Below are positions 25,104 to 32,228 of a stretch of 64,000 nucleotides of DNA, piece by piece. The DNA comes from Polaribacter sp. IC066 (GTDB lineage: Bacteria > Bacteroidota > Bacteroidia > Flavobacteriales > Flavobacteriaceae). The number at the start of each line of letters is the position of its first letter. Position 1 is the first letter of the stretch. Position numbers and translations under genes: made by a program. Under the pieces are notes generated by a model that did no database searches, had not been told where the DNA came from, and saw only the letters and a list, made by a program, of their open reading frames with translations. The stretch covers positions 1 through 64,000 of the forward strand of contig NZ_VORR01000006.1 in the NCBI RefSeq assembly GCF_007997085.1, given 5' to 3'.

Positions 25104-26159
25104 ATGAAACAATTATTCGCATTTATTACTGTCTCATTTTTAATGATTTCATTAACTTATTCTCAAACAAAAGAGAAACAATACAAGATTAGAACGGTTG
25201 CTTTTTATAATTTAGAAAACTTATTTGACACCATAAATGATCCAACTATAAATGATGAAGCCAGCCCAATGATGGAACTAAAATCGAATAGATCTTACGT
25301 GTATTGGGATAAAATTGACAAATTAAGCAGTACAATTGCCCAAATTGGTTTAGAAAAAGCCAATACATCACCGGCAATTATTGGTGTTTCTGAAGTAGAA
25401 AATTTAGGTGTTTTAGAAGATTTAGTAAAATCTAAACATTTGATAAAAAAAGGATACGGTATTATTCATTACGATTCTCCTGATAAAAGAGGTATTGATG
25501 TTGCTCTATTATATCAAAAAAGATACTTTAAGCCGGTGCATCATGAAGCTTTTAATCCTAGTATTTACAGAAATAATTTTAAGGTATATACTAGAGATCA
25601 GTTATTGGTTTCTGGTTATTTAGATGATGAATTGATTCATATTATTGTAAATCATTGGCCCTCTAGAAGCGGTGGCGAAGCAAAAAGTAGGCCTTTACGT
25701 GAAAAAGCAGCCTATCAAAATTTAAAAATATTTACTCAAATTAGAGAAAAAGATCCGAATGCAAAAATTATTACGATGGGCGATTTTAATGATGATCCTA
25801 TAAATTCTAGTTTTAAAAAAGTATTAAAAACAAAAGCTAAAAAGAAAAAAGTTGGTAAATTGGATATTTACAATCCGTATGAAGATTTACACAGAAGAGG
25901 TTTTAATACGCTAGCCTACCGAGATAATTTAAATCTTTTTGATATGATTTTAATTTCATCACCATTACTAAACAAAGGCAAAAAAGATTTCTCGACGTAT
26001 AAAATGTACAAAGCGATGATTTTTAACAAACGGTTTTTAACGGATAAAAAAGGACAGTATAAAGGATATCCTTTTAGAAGTTTTTCTACCGGAGGGTATA
26101 CAGGTGGCTATTCAGATCACTTTCCTGTATATATGTATTTCATTAAAGAGCAGAAGTAA
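25104..26159 (+). CDS. Secreted endonuclease/exonuclease/phosphatase-family protein
   Basis: The 351-residue protein starts with a signal peptide (1-20, M-I-S-L-T-Y-S-Q). The DNase I-like fold is shown by F-Y-N-L-E-N-L-F-D (about 31-39), V-S-E-V-E-N (about 95-100, metal-binding Glu), I-V-N-H-W-P-S-R (about 182-189, catalytic His), G-D-F-N-D-D-P (about 227-233) and S-D-H-F-P-V-Y near the end. The substrate may be DNA, RNA or another phosphodiester. A signal peptide places it in the envelope or outside. It is divergent from the TonB/DUF5689 pair, together forming a likely degradation-plus-uptake set. It ends in a strong bidirectional terminator. Confidence 0.88.
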   Translation: MKQLFAFITVSFLMISLTYSQTKEKQYKIRTVAFYNLENLFDTINDPTINDEASPMMELKSNRSYVYWDKIDKLSSTIAQIGLEKANTSPAIIGVSEVENLGVLEDLVKSKHLIKKGYGIIHYDSPDKRGIDVALLYQKRYFKPVHHEAFNPSIYRNNFKVYTRDQLLVSGYLDDELIHIIVNHWPSRSGGEAKSRPLREKAAYQNLKIFTQIREKDPNAKIITMGDFNDDPINSSFKKVLKTKAKKKKVGKLDIYNPYEDLHRRGFNTLAYRDNLNLFDMILISSPLLNKGKKDFSTYKMYKAMIFNKRFLTDKKGQYKGYPFRSFSTGGYTGGYSDHFPVYMYFIKEQK

Positions 26160-26178
26160 TTTAGGTTCCATAAAAAAC

Positions 26179-26213
26179 AAAACCCCATAACTTAAAAGTT
26201 ATGGGGTTTTTTT
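26179..26213. terminator. Bidirectional terminator between the EEP gene and rng
   Basis: A 15-bp perfect stem, AAAACCCCATAACTT with AAGTTATGGGGTTTT, has almost no loop and is followed by T's on both strands. The flanking genes converge on it. Confidence 0.9.
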
Positions 26214-26243
26214 GATAAAAAATTATTGCCTTTACTATAAAAA

Positions 26244-27788
26244 TTATTCTTTTTCAGAAGTAAATCTATAATATAAGTATGTGTAAGCATCTCTAGGTAT
26301 AATAGTAATCCACTTTTTGTGTTTTAAATACCATTTAAAACGTATAGAATTTACTCCTTTTGTTAAATAGGCAGCAATAAAAGGATGCACATGTAACTGT
26401 ATCCTTTTATCGGCTGATTTATGCTGCTCTGAATTTGTTATAAATTTCTCTAAATCAGATTCAATTTTATCTAACAACACAATAGGAGCCTCTACTTGTC
26501 CGTCTATATTTGGGTTGGCTTCGGTAGTTTTAATACTTAACTCTGGTCTTACCCTTTGTCTTGTAATTTGTACCAATCCAAATTTACTTGGAGGTAATAT
26601 TTTGTGTTTTGTTCTATCAAAAGACATTTGTTCTTTTAAGTGCTGAAAAAGTGTATTTCTATTTTCAGCTTTATGCATGTCAATAAAATCAACTACTATA
26701 ATTCCGCCCATATCACGCAATTGTAACTGGCGCGCTACTTCTGTAGCAGAAATTAAGTTGACTTCTAATGCGGTATCTTCTTGAGAACCAGCTTTATTAG
26801 AACGGTTTCCGCTATTTACATCAATAACGTGTAAAGCTTCTGTATGCTCTATAACTAAATAGGCACCTCTACTCATAGAAACTGTTTTTCCAAACGAAGT
26901 TTTAATCTGTCTTTCTATTCCGTATTTTTCAAAAATAGGAACTTCTGATTTGTGTAACTTTACAATTTTTTCCTTTTCAGGATAAATTTCTTGTAGATAC
27001 TCTTTTATTTCTACTTTCAAAGTTTCATCATTTGTTACAATATTTGTAAAAGTTTCATTCATAACATCTCTTAAAATAGAAGACGCTCTGTTTAACTCGC
27101 TTAATATTTTTGTTGGTGTGTTTTTATTAGGAATACTTTTACACATTGTTTTCCAACGTTCTAGTGAGTTTTGCAAGTCTTTATCTAGTTCTGCTACTTT
27201 TTTTCCTTCTGCAACAGTTCTTAAAATAACGCCAAAACCTTTAGGTCTTATGCTCTTTGCTAATCTTTTTAAACGTTCTTTCTCTTTCGGATCTTCTATT
27301 TTCTGTGAAACAGAAACTCTATTAGAAAAAGGAACTAAAACTAAATACCTACCTGCTATAGACAACTCAGAACTTAATCTGGGTCCTTTTGTAGAAATTG
27401 GTTCTTTTACAATTTGTACCAACAGGTTTTGCCCTGTTTTTAATACTTTGTTAATACTACCGTCTTTGTGAATATCTCCCTCAACGGGAAAATTTTGTAA
27501 AGTGAAATCTTTATACTTACCTGTGCTTACTTTCTTAATGAACGAATTTAATGAGTTTACTTGAGCACCTAAATCATGATAATGTAAAAAACCATCTTTA
27601 GGATAGCCTACATTTACAAAGGATGCATTTAAGCCTGTTAACACTTTTCCTATTTTGGCTAAAAATATATCGCCTACAGAAAACTTGTTACCAGTTGTTT
27701 CATTATTTAATTCAATAAGTTTTCCATCTCTTAATAAGGCAAAATCAATATCAGATGAATTTGAACGAATTATTAATTCTGTTTTCAT
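26244..27788 (-). CDS. rng: Ribonuclease E/G family protein (RNase G-like)
   Basis: This endoribonuclease family cleaves single-stranded AU-rich RNA and matures 16S rRNA. The 514-residue length equals RNase G and lacks the long C-terminal scaffold of RNase E. It shows an S1-type insertion (about 36-140; G-D-I-F-L-A-K-I-G-K-V-L, A-S-F-V-N-V-G), the catalytic core with metal-binding Asp in L-H-V-I-D-V-N-S-G (about 315-323) and in I-V-V-D-F-I-D-M (about 357-364), and R-Q-R-V-R-P-E-L-S. It is separated from the downstream terminator by 30 bp. The small basic protein gene and HU lie upstream on the same strand. Confidence 0.92.
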   Translation of the reverse strand: MKTELIIRSNSSDIDFALLRDGKLIELNNETTGNKFSVGDIFLAKIGKVLTGLNASFVNVGYPKDGFLHYHDLGAQVNSLNSFIKKVSTGKYKDFTLQNFPVEGDIHKDGSINKVLKTGQNLLVQIVKEPISTKGPRLSSELSIAGRYLVLVPFSNRVSVSQKIEDPKEKERLKRLAKSIRPKGFGVILRTVAEGKKVAELDKDLQNSLERWKTMCKSIPNKNTPTKILSELNRASSILRDVMNETFTNIVTNDETLKVEIKEYLQEIYPEKEKIVKLHKSEVPIFEKYGIERQIKTSFGKTVSMSRGAYLVIEHTEALHVIDVNSGNRSNKAGSQEDTALEVNLISATEVARQLQLRDMGGIIVVDFIDMHKAENRNTLFQHLKEQMSFDRTKHKILPPSKFGLVQITRQRVRPELSIKTTEANPNIDGQVEAPIVLLDKIESDLEKFITNSEQHKSADKRIQLHVHPFIAAYLTKGVNSIRFKWYLKHKKWITIIPRDAYTYLYYRFTSEKE

Positions 27789-27955
27789 GCTGAACTGGTT
27801 TTAACACTGCGCATCATTGCGCAAATGGATTAATATTGTCAGGTATTTGTAATACCGTGAGAAGATTTACTGCCTTACACAACATGTAAATCTTCGAATG
27901 TCAATGAACTTTTTTTTGTTTGATTGATTAATTTTTTCGCTACGCAATAAACGAA

Positions 27956-27978
27956 AAAGTAAGCGTAAGCTTACTTCT
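27956..27978 (-). terminator. Hairpin terminator of the small basic protein gene
   Basis: AAGTAAGC-GTAA-GCTTACTT forms an 8-bp stem that overlaps the stop codon of the 30-residue gene. Read on the minus strand it runs into TTTTTCGTTT. Confidence 0.6.
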
Positions 27979-28063
27979 TCTTCTTGTGTCTATTTGCTCT
28001 TGCTCTTTTCTTTCTTTTGTGTGTAGAGATTTTTGCTCTCTTTCTTTTTTTACCACTTGGCAT
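27971..28063 (-). CDS. 30-residue lysine/arginine-rich protein conserved in Bacteroidota
   Basis: The frame starts at ATG 28063 and encodes MPSGKKRKRAKISTHKRKKR followed by A-R-A-N-R-H-K-K-K-K. More than half of the residues are Lys or Arg. I recall near-identical tiny proteins (M-P-S-G-K-K-R-K-R...H-K-R-K-K-R...N-R-H-K-K-K) between the HU and rng genes of many Bacteroidota genomes. Size, charge and composition resemble the smallest ribosomal proteins, so binding to rRNA is a reasonable guess, but I cannot name it with certainty. It lies 48 bp behind HU and is followed by a hairpin overlapping its stop. It is too short for ordinary ORF calling. Confidence 0.8.
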   Translation of the reverse strand: MPSGKKRKRAKISTHKRKKRARANRHKKKK

Positions 28064-28111
28064 AATGTTACGATGATTTTTAAACCTTTAACGGTTTAGA
28101 TTAGTATTTTG

Positions 28112-28402
28112 TTACTTTACAGCTACTTTATTTTTCACTCCTTCAGTAAACGTTTTAGCTGGCTTAAATGCTGGAATATTGTGAGCTGGAATCTTAATAG
28201 TAGTATTCTTAGAAATATTTCTACCAGTTTTTTCTGCTCTTGTTTTGATAATAAAACTACCAAAACCTCTTAAATACACGTTGTCTCCATTTTCTAATGC
28301 ATCCTTCACTTCAGTCATAAATGCCTCCACAGTGGCTAAAACATCTGTTTTTTCAATTCCTGATTTATCTGAAATTTTTGATACGATATCTGCTTTCGTC
28401 AT
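28112..28402 (-). CDS. HU-family DNA-binding protein
   Basis: HU bends and compacts DNA as a dimer. The 96-residue protein has the HU start M-T-K-A-D-I-V-S-K-I-S-D-K-S-G, the G-F-G-S-F motif (G-F-G-S-F-I-I-K, about residues 46-53), R-A-E-K-T-G-R-N (55-62) in the DNA-grasping arm and I-P-A-H-N-I-P-A-F-K-P-A-K near 70-82, a minor variant of the usual I-P-A-x-x-x-P-x-F-K. A well-formed promoter lies upstream (28453-28480). Confidence 0.96.
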   Translation of the reverse strand: MTKADIVSKISDKSGIEKTDVLATVEAFMTEVKDALENGDNVYLRGFGSFIIKTRAEKTGRNISKNTTIKIPAHNIPAFKPAKTFTEGVKNKVAVK

Positions 28403-28452
28403 GTCTCTATTTTTACTATTTTTTTATTAATTTACCTTCAAAAATGCGGATG

Positions 28453-28480
28453 CAAATATATGATAATTAATCAATTCCAA
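28453..28480 (-). promoter_or_regulatory. HU promoter (TTG-17-TATATTTG)
   Basis: On the minus strand TTG (28480-28478), 17 nt, TATATTTG (28460-28453) fits the Bacteroidota consensus and lies about 50 bp before the HU ATG. Confidence 0.65.
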
Positions 28481-28543
28481 AAAATTAAACACTTAAATTT
28501 ATGTGAATTTTATAATGTAATATTGCAAAACTATTTTTTATAC

Positions 28544-29590
28544 ATGATATTTTCTAACACACTAATTTACTGGTACTTACAAAACAACAGAGAATTGCCT
28601 TGGCGTAAAACTAAAAACCCATATTTTGTTTGGTTATCAGAAATTATGTTACAGCAAACTAGAGTTGCGCAAGGTATGGCATATTACCTGAAGTTTACCG
28701 AAGAATTTCCAACAGTTTTTGATCTCGCTAAAGCGGATGAAAGTACCGTTTTAAAAATGTGGCAAGGTCTCGGCTATTACTCAAGAGCAAGAAATTTACA
28801 TTTTACCGCAAAACAGGTTGCAACTGAGTTAAACGGCATATTCCCAGCTACCTATAAAGAACTCATTAAGCTAAAAGGAATAGGAGATTATACAGCCTCT
28901 GCCATCGCTTCTATTTGTTTTAACGAACCCAATGCTGTTGTAGATGGCAATGTTTACAGGGTTTTATCTCGTTATTTCGGAATTAAAACTGCCATAAATT
29001 CATCCGCAGGAGTTAAAGAATTTAAAGCATTAGCGCAAACTTTAATAGATACAACACAATCTGGCACCTACAATCAAGCGCTTATGGATTTTGGCGCACT
29101 GCACTGTAAACCCCAAAATCCGTTATGTGAAAGTTGTCCTTTTGCAGATAGTTGTGTGGCTTTAGAAAAAAAATTAACCAAAGAATTGCCTGTTAAAGAG
29201 AGAAAAATAAAAGTTAAAAATAGATATTTTAATTTTTTAGTCATCAAAACAGCGGCAGATACCACCATTTTATCAGAAAGAAAAGGAAAAGGAATTTGGC
29301 AAGGTTTGTACCAATTCCCGTTAATTGAACGTAAAACAACTATTGATCGTAAAGAACTTATAGCCTCTGAAGATTTTAACAATCTATTTCCTGATGAAAC
29401 TACCCTCTCGCTTTTTAACCAAAAAGAAATTATACATAAACTATCACATCAACATTTACACACTCAATTTTGGATTGTAGAAACGGCAAATTTATCGGAA
29501 GCAAACTTAAAATGGTCTGAAATAGAAAAATATCCTGTTCCGGTATTAATTGCTAATTTTTTAGAGGCATATCAATCAAAAAGTAATTGA
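28544..29590 (+). CDS. mutY: A/G-specific adenine DNA glycosylase MutY
   Basis: MutY removes adenine mispaired with 8-oxoguanine. I choose the ATG at 28544 (MIFSNTLIYWYLQNNRELPW), giving 348 residues; the 28 codons upstream are AT-rich noise. The HhH-GPD core has Q-Q-T-R-V (about 38-42), L-K-G-I-G-D-Y-T-A-S-A-I (helix-hairpin-helix, about 111-122) and V-D-G-N-V-Y-R-V-L (about 136-144, catalytic Asp). The [4Fe-4S] cluster ligands follow C-x6-C-x2-C-x5-C (C-K-P-Q-N-P-L-C-E-S-C-P-F-A-D-S-C). A NUDIX-like 8-oxoG recognition domain fills the C-terminus. It opens the mutY-ssb-gldE-gldD run. Confidence 0.96.
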   Translation: MIFSNTLIYWYLQNNRELPWRKTKNPYFVWLSEIMLQQTRVAQGMAYYLKFTEEFPTVFDLAKADESTVLKMWQGLGYYSRARNLHFTAKQVATELNGIFPATYKELIKLKGIGDYTASAIASICFNEPNAVVDGNVYRVLSRYFGIKTAINSSAGVKEFKALAQTLIDTTQSGTYNQALMDFGALHCKPQNPLCESCPFADSCVALEKKLTKELPVKERKIKVKNRYFNFLVIKTAADTTILSERKGKGIWQGLYQFPLIERKTTIDRKELIASEDFNNLFPDETTLSLFNQKEIIHKLSHQHLHTQFWIVETANLSEANLKWSEIEKYPVPVLIANFLEAYQSKSN

Positions 29591-29625
29591 TATTTTTAGT
29601 ACTTTTGATATACAAATAAACAGTT

Positions 29626-30060
29626 ATGGCAGGTTCAGTAAACAAAGTAATTTTGATTGGTAATTTGGGTGATGATGTGAAAATGCATTATTTTGATGAT
29701 AAAAATAGTGTTGGTCGTTTTCCAATAGCCACAAGTGAAAGTTACACCAGTAAACAATCAGGAGAAAAAGTAACCACAACAGACTGGCATAATATTGTGG
29801 TTAGAAATAAATTAGCAGAAATCTGTGAAAAATACCTTTCTAAAGGCGATAAAGTTTATTGTGAAGGAAAACTGAAAAACAAACAGTGGGAACAAGATGG
29901 CGTAAAACGTTATGCAACCGAAGTACAAGTTACAGAAATGACCTTTTTATCTACCAAAAAAACGACTGAAAGTACTACGAATACGCCACAAATTAATACA
30001 GCTTCCGCTTCAACCCCTAAAAGTGTTGCCCCAGAAGACACTGATGATTTACCATTTTAA
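29626..30060 (+). CDS. ssb: Single-stranded DNA-binding protein
   Basis: The 144-residue protein has an OB fold (N-K-V-I-L-I-G-N-L-G-D-D near the start, T-D-W-H-N-I-V-V about 46-53, Y-C-E-G-K-L-K-N near 78) and a flexible tail ending in the acidic D-T-D-D-L-P-F tip that recruits repair and replication partners. It lies 35 bp behind mutY. A TACTTTTG box at 29600-29607 may give it its own promoter. Confidence 0.97.
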   Translation: MAGSVNKVILIGNLGDDVKMHYFDDKNSVGRFPIATSESYTSKQSGEKVTTTDWHNIVVRNKLAEICEKYLSKGDKVYCEGKLKNKQWEQDGVKRYATEVQVTEMTFLSTKKTTESTTNTPQINTASASTPKSVAPEDTDDLPF

Positions 30061-30080
30061 CTAACTAATAATTATTGACT

Positions 30081-31409
30081 TTGGACCCAGATCCCGACCA
30101 TTTACTTTTATTATTCGCTTCTATAGATTTTTTAACAGGTATAAATGCGCTTGTTTTAATTATTTTATTAATTAGTTCTGCATTAATATCGGGCACAGAA
30201 GTGGCTTTCTTTTCGCTTTCTCAAACCGATTTAAACATCCTTACAAACGAAAGTAAAGAAGAAAATATTATTGTTACTTTATTAGAAAGACCCAGAAAAT
30301 TACTGGCCACAATTTTAATTACCAATAACTTTATTAATATTTTAATTGTACTCTTATTTGCTTCTCTAGCAGAAACTTTATTTGGCGATTTTGACTACTT
30401 ATTAAACTTATATGCGTTTGAAGTTTCTATTCGTTTTTTAATAGAAATAGTACTTGTTACTTTCTTAATTCTATTATTCGGAGAAGTTTTACCAAAGGTA
30501 TATGCTTCTAGAAATGCGCTTCGTTTTTCTAGAGTAATGGCTAAATTTATTCATATTATAAATATTATTTTAACGCCATTTAGTTTGCCTTTAATAACGC
30601 TTACAAAGTTTATAGAAAAAAAATTAGGCAGCAAAAACTATAGTTTTTCTGTAGAAACTTTATCGCAAGCCTTAGAACTAACTTCAGAAGGCGCAACCAC
30701 CAAAGACGAACAAAAAATTTTAGAAGGTATTGTTAATTTCGGAAACACAGAAACAGTGCAGATAATGAAACCAAGAATTGATATTTTTGCGCTTTCTGAT
30801 GCAGAACCTTATGCTGTTGTTTTAGATAAAATTCTTGAACACGGCTATTCTAGAAACCCCGTTTATAAAGAAAATAGCGATAATATTATTGGTGTTTTGT
30901 ATGCTAAAGATTTATTGGCACATTTAAACAAAACAAATTTTAAATGGCAAAGTTTGGTGCGTGAAGCTTTTTTTGTGCCCGAAAACAAAAAACTAGATGA
31001 TTTATTAGATGACTTTAGAGCACGTAAAAACCATTTGGCAATTGTAGTCGATGAATATGGAGGTACAAGTGGTTTGGTTACTTTAGAAGATGTTATTGAA
31101 GAGATTGTAGGGGATATAAACGACGAATTTGATGACGAGGATTTGCAATACTCTAAAATTGATGAAAACACGTATGTTTTTGAGGGTAAAACCACAATTA
31201 AAGATTTTTGCAAGATTTTAGATGATGAAGATGAAGAAATTTTTGAGCAAGAAAAAGGCGAAAGCGAAACAATTGCCGGCTTTATTTTAGAAGTTTCTGG
31301 TAAGTTTCCTAAAAAAGGCGAGAAAATAATCTTCAAGAATTATACGTTTACTATTGAAGCGTTAGATAAAAAACGCATTAAACAAGTAAAAGCTACAAGA
31401 CATGCGTAA
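30081..31409 (+). CDS. gldE: Gliding motility-associated protein GldE
   Basis: GldE is a CNNM/CorC-family membrane protein needed, with GldD, for flavobacterial gliding and type IX secretion. There is no ATG at the expected place: the frame begins with TTG codons at 30075 and 30081. I prefer 30081, which gives M-D-P-D-P-D-H-L-L, the start seen in homologs, and 442 residues. The chain has a DUF21 membrane domain (about 15-190, E-V-A-F-F-S-L-S; F-G-E-V-L-P-K), two CBS domains (about 210-340; V-V-D-E-Y-G-G-T-S-G-L-V-T-L-E-D-V) and a C-terminal CorC_HlyC domain. It overlaps gldD by 8 bp, so the two are translationally coupled. Confidence 0.92.
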   Translation: MDPDPDHLLLLFASIDFLTGINALVLIILLISSALISGTEVAFFSLSQTDLNILTNESKEENIIVTLLERPRKLLATILITNNFINILIVLLFASLAETLFGDFDYLLNLYAFEVSIRFLIEIVLVTFLILLFGEVLPKVYASRNALRFSRVMAKFIHIINIILTPFSLPLITLTKFIEKKLGSKNYSFSVETLSQALELTSEGATTKDEQKILEGIVNFGNTETVQIMKPRIDIFALSDAEPYAVVLDKILEHGYSRNPVYKENSDNIIGVLYAKDLLAHLNKTNFKWQSLVREAFFVPENKKLDDLLDDFRARKNHLAIVVDEYGGTSGLVTLEDVIEEIVGDINDEFDDEDLQYSKIDENTYVFEGKTTIKDFCKILDDEDEEIFEQEKGESETIAGFILEVSGKFPKKGEKIIFKNYTFTIEALDKKRIKQVKATRHA

Positions 31410-31974
31410 TATTTTATCTCTTCTGTTTGCTATTTTTTCTATGCTATTTTTTCTTTTTTCTTGTAATAAGGTTGTGCTGCCAAAACCAACGGCATATTTG
31501 AGTTTAGAATATCCAGAAAAAGAGTACAAGAAGCTCTCTTTACAAAGACCCTATTCTTTTGATGTTTTAAAAACTACAACTATAATTGACGATAAAAACA
31601 ATTGGTTAAAAATTAGCTATCCGAACTTAAAAGCTTCGATTGATCTTACGTACAGACCTGTAAAAAACAATCTAAAAGAGTTATTAACAGAGGCCGAAAA
31701 ACTAGTTTTTAAACATGCTGTAAAAGCGGAACAGATTATTCCGAAAGATTTTATCAATACTGAAAAAAGAACTTTTGGAACACTATATGAAATTACAGGA
31801 AATGCCGCTTCTCACCTTCAATTTCATGTTACAGATAGTACTGATAACTTTATAAAAGGTTCTTTGTATTTTTATGTAAAACCAAATTACGATTCTATTT
31901 TACCAGCAGTAAATTATATTAAAGAAGATGTTTTACGTTTGGTAGAGACATTGGAGTGGGAAAGCCCATCCTAA
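31402..31974 (+). CDS. gldD: Gliding motility lipoprotein GldD
   Basis: GldD is an essential lipoprotein for gliding and T9SS function in Flavobacterium. The 190-residue protein has a lipoprotein signal (M-R-N-I-L-S-L-L-F-A-I-F) with lipobox L-F-S-C near residues 19-22, then P-K-P-T-A-Y-L-S-L-E-Y-P, the characteristic GldD opening. It overlaps gldE by 8 bp. The gene order mutY-ssb-gldE-gldD matches other Flavobacteriaceae. Confidence 0.93.
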   Translation: MRNILSLLFAIFSMLFFLFSCNKVVLPKPTAYLSLEYPEKEYKKLSLQRPYSFDVLKTTTIIDDKNNWLKISYPNLKASIDLTYRPVKNNLKELLTEAEKLVFKHAVKAEQIIPKDFINTEKRTFGTLYEITGNAASHLQFHVTDSTDNFIKGSLYFYVKPNYDSILPAVNYIKEDVLRLVETLEWESPS

Positions 31975-32035
31975 CCTTCTCGAAGGAAAGGAATATTCTT
32001 GTGTTAAAATCTTACTGTTTTTTATTTACTGAATC

Positions 32036-32220
32036 TTATCCTTTTGTCTTGTCTCTTGATTCTCTTTTATCTTCATTCTCTTTCCTTTAACCTCTTCCTT
32101 TTCTCTTATTTAGCAAAACCAATTTTACCTATTAATTCTTGTCACTTTTCCGTCTTGTGTCTTGTGTCTTTTGTCTTTTGTCTTTTGTCTTTTGTCTTTT
32201 ACATCCTGTCTCTAAACATA
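32036..32220 (-). repeat. Heptad-periodic tract with seven perfect 7-mers at 32152-32200
   Basis: The core 32152-32200 is GTCTTGT twice followed by GTCTTTT five times, all in strict 7-nt phase. The preceding stretch (32036-32110) is a looser version of the same pyrimidine pattern. It ends 9-29 bp from the stop codon of the minus-strand MutS-like gene, where the transcript would read AAAAGAC repeats. Confidence 0.8.
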
Positions 32221-32228
32221 ATATAACA

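Noticed and set aside
32152..32200. CRISPR or telomere-like array
   Set aside because: Seven-base units without spacers inside a circular-type chromosome region; a simple tandem repeat is the right description.
32044..32226. 60-residue plus-strand ORF rich in Leu, Phe and Ser
   Set aside because: It is just the heptad pyrimidine tract read as protein; composition is non-biological and no family is recognisable.
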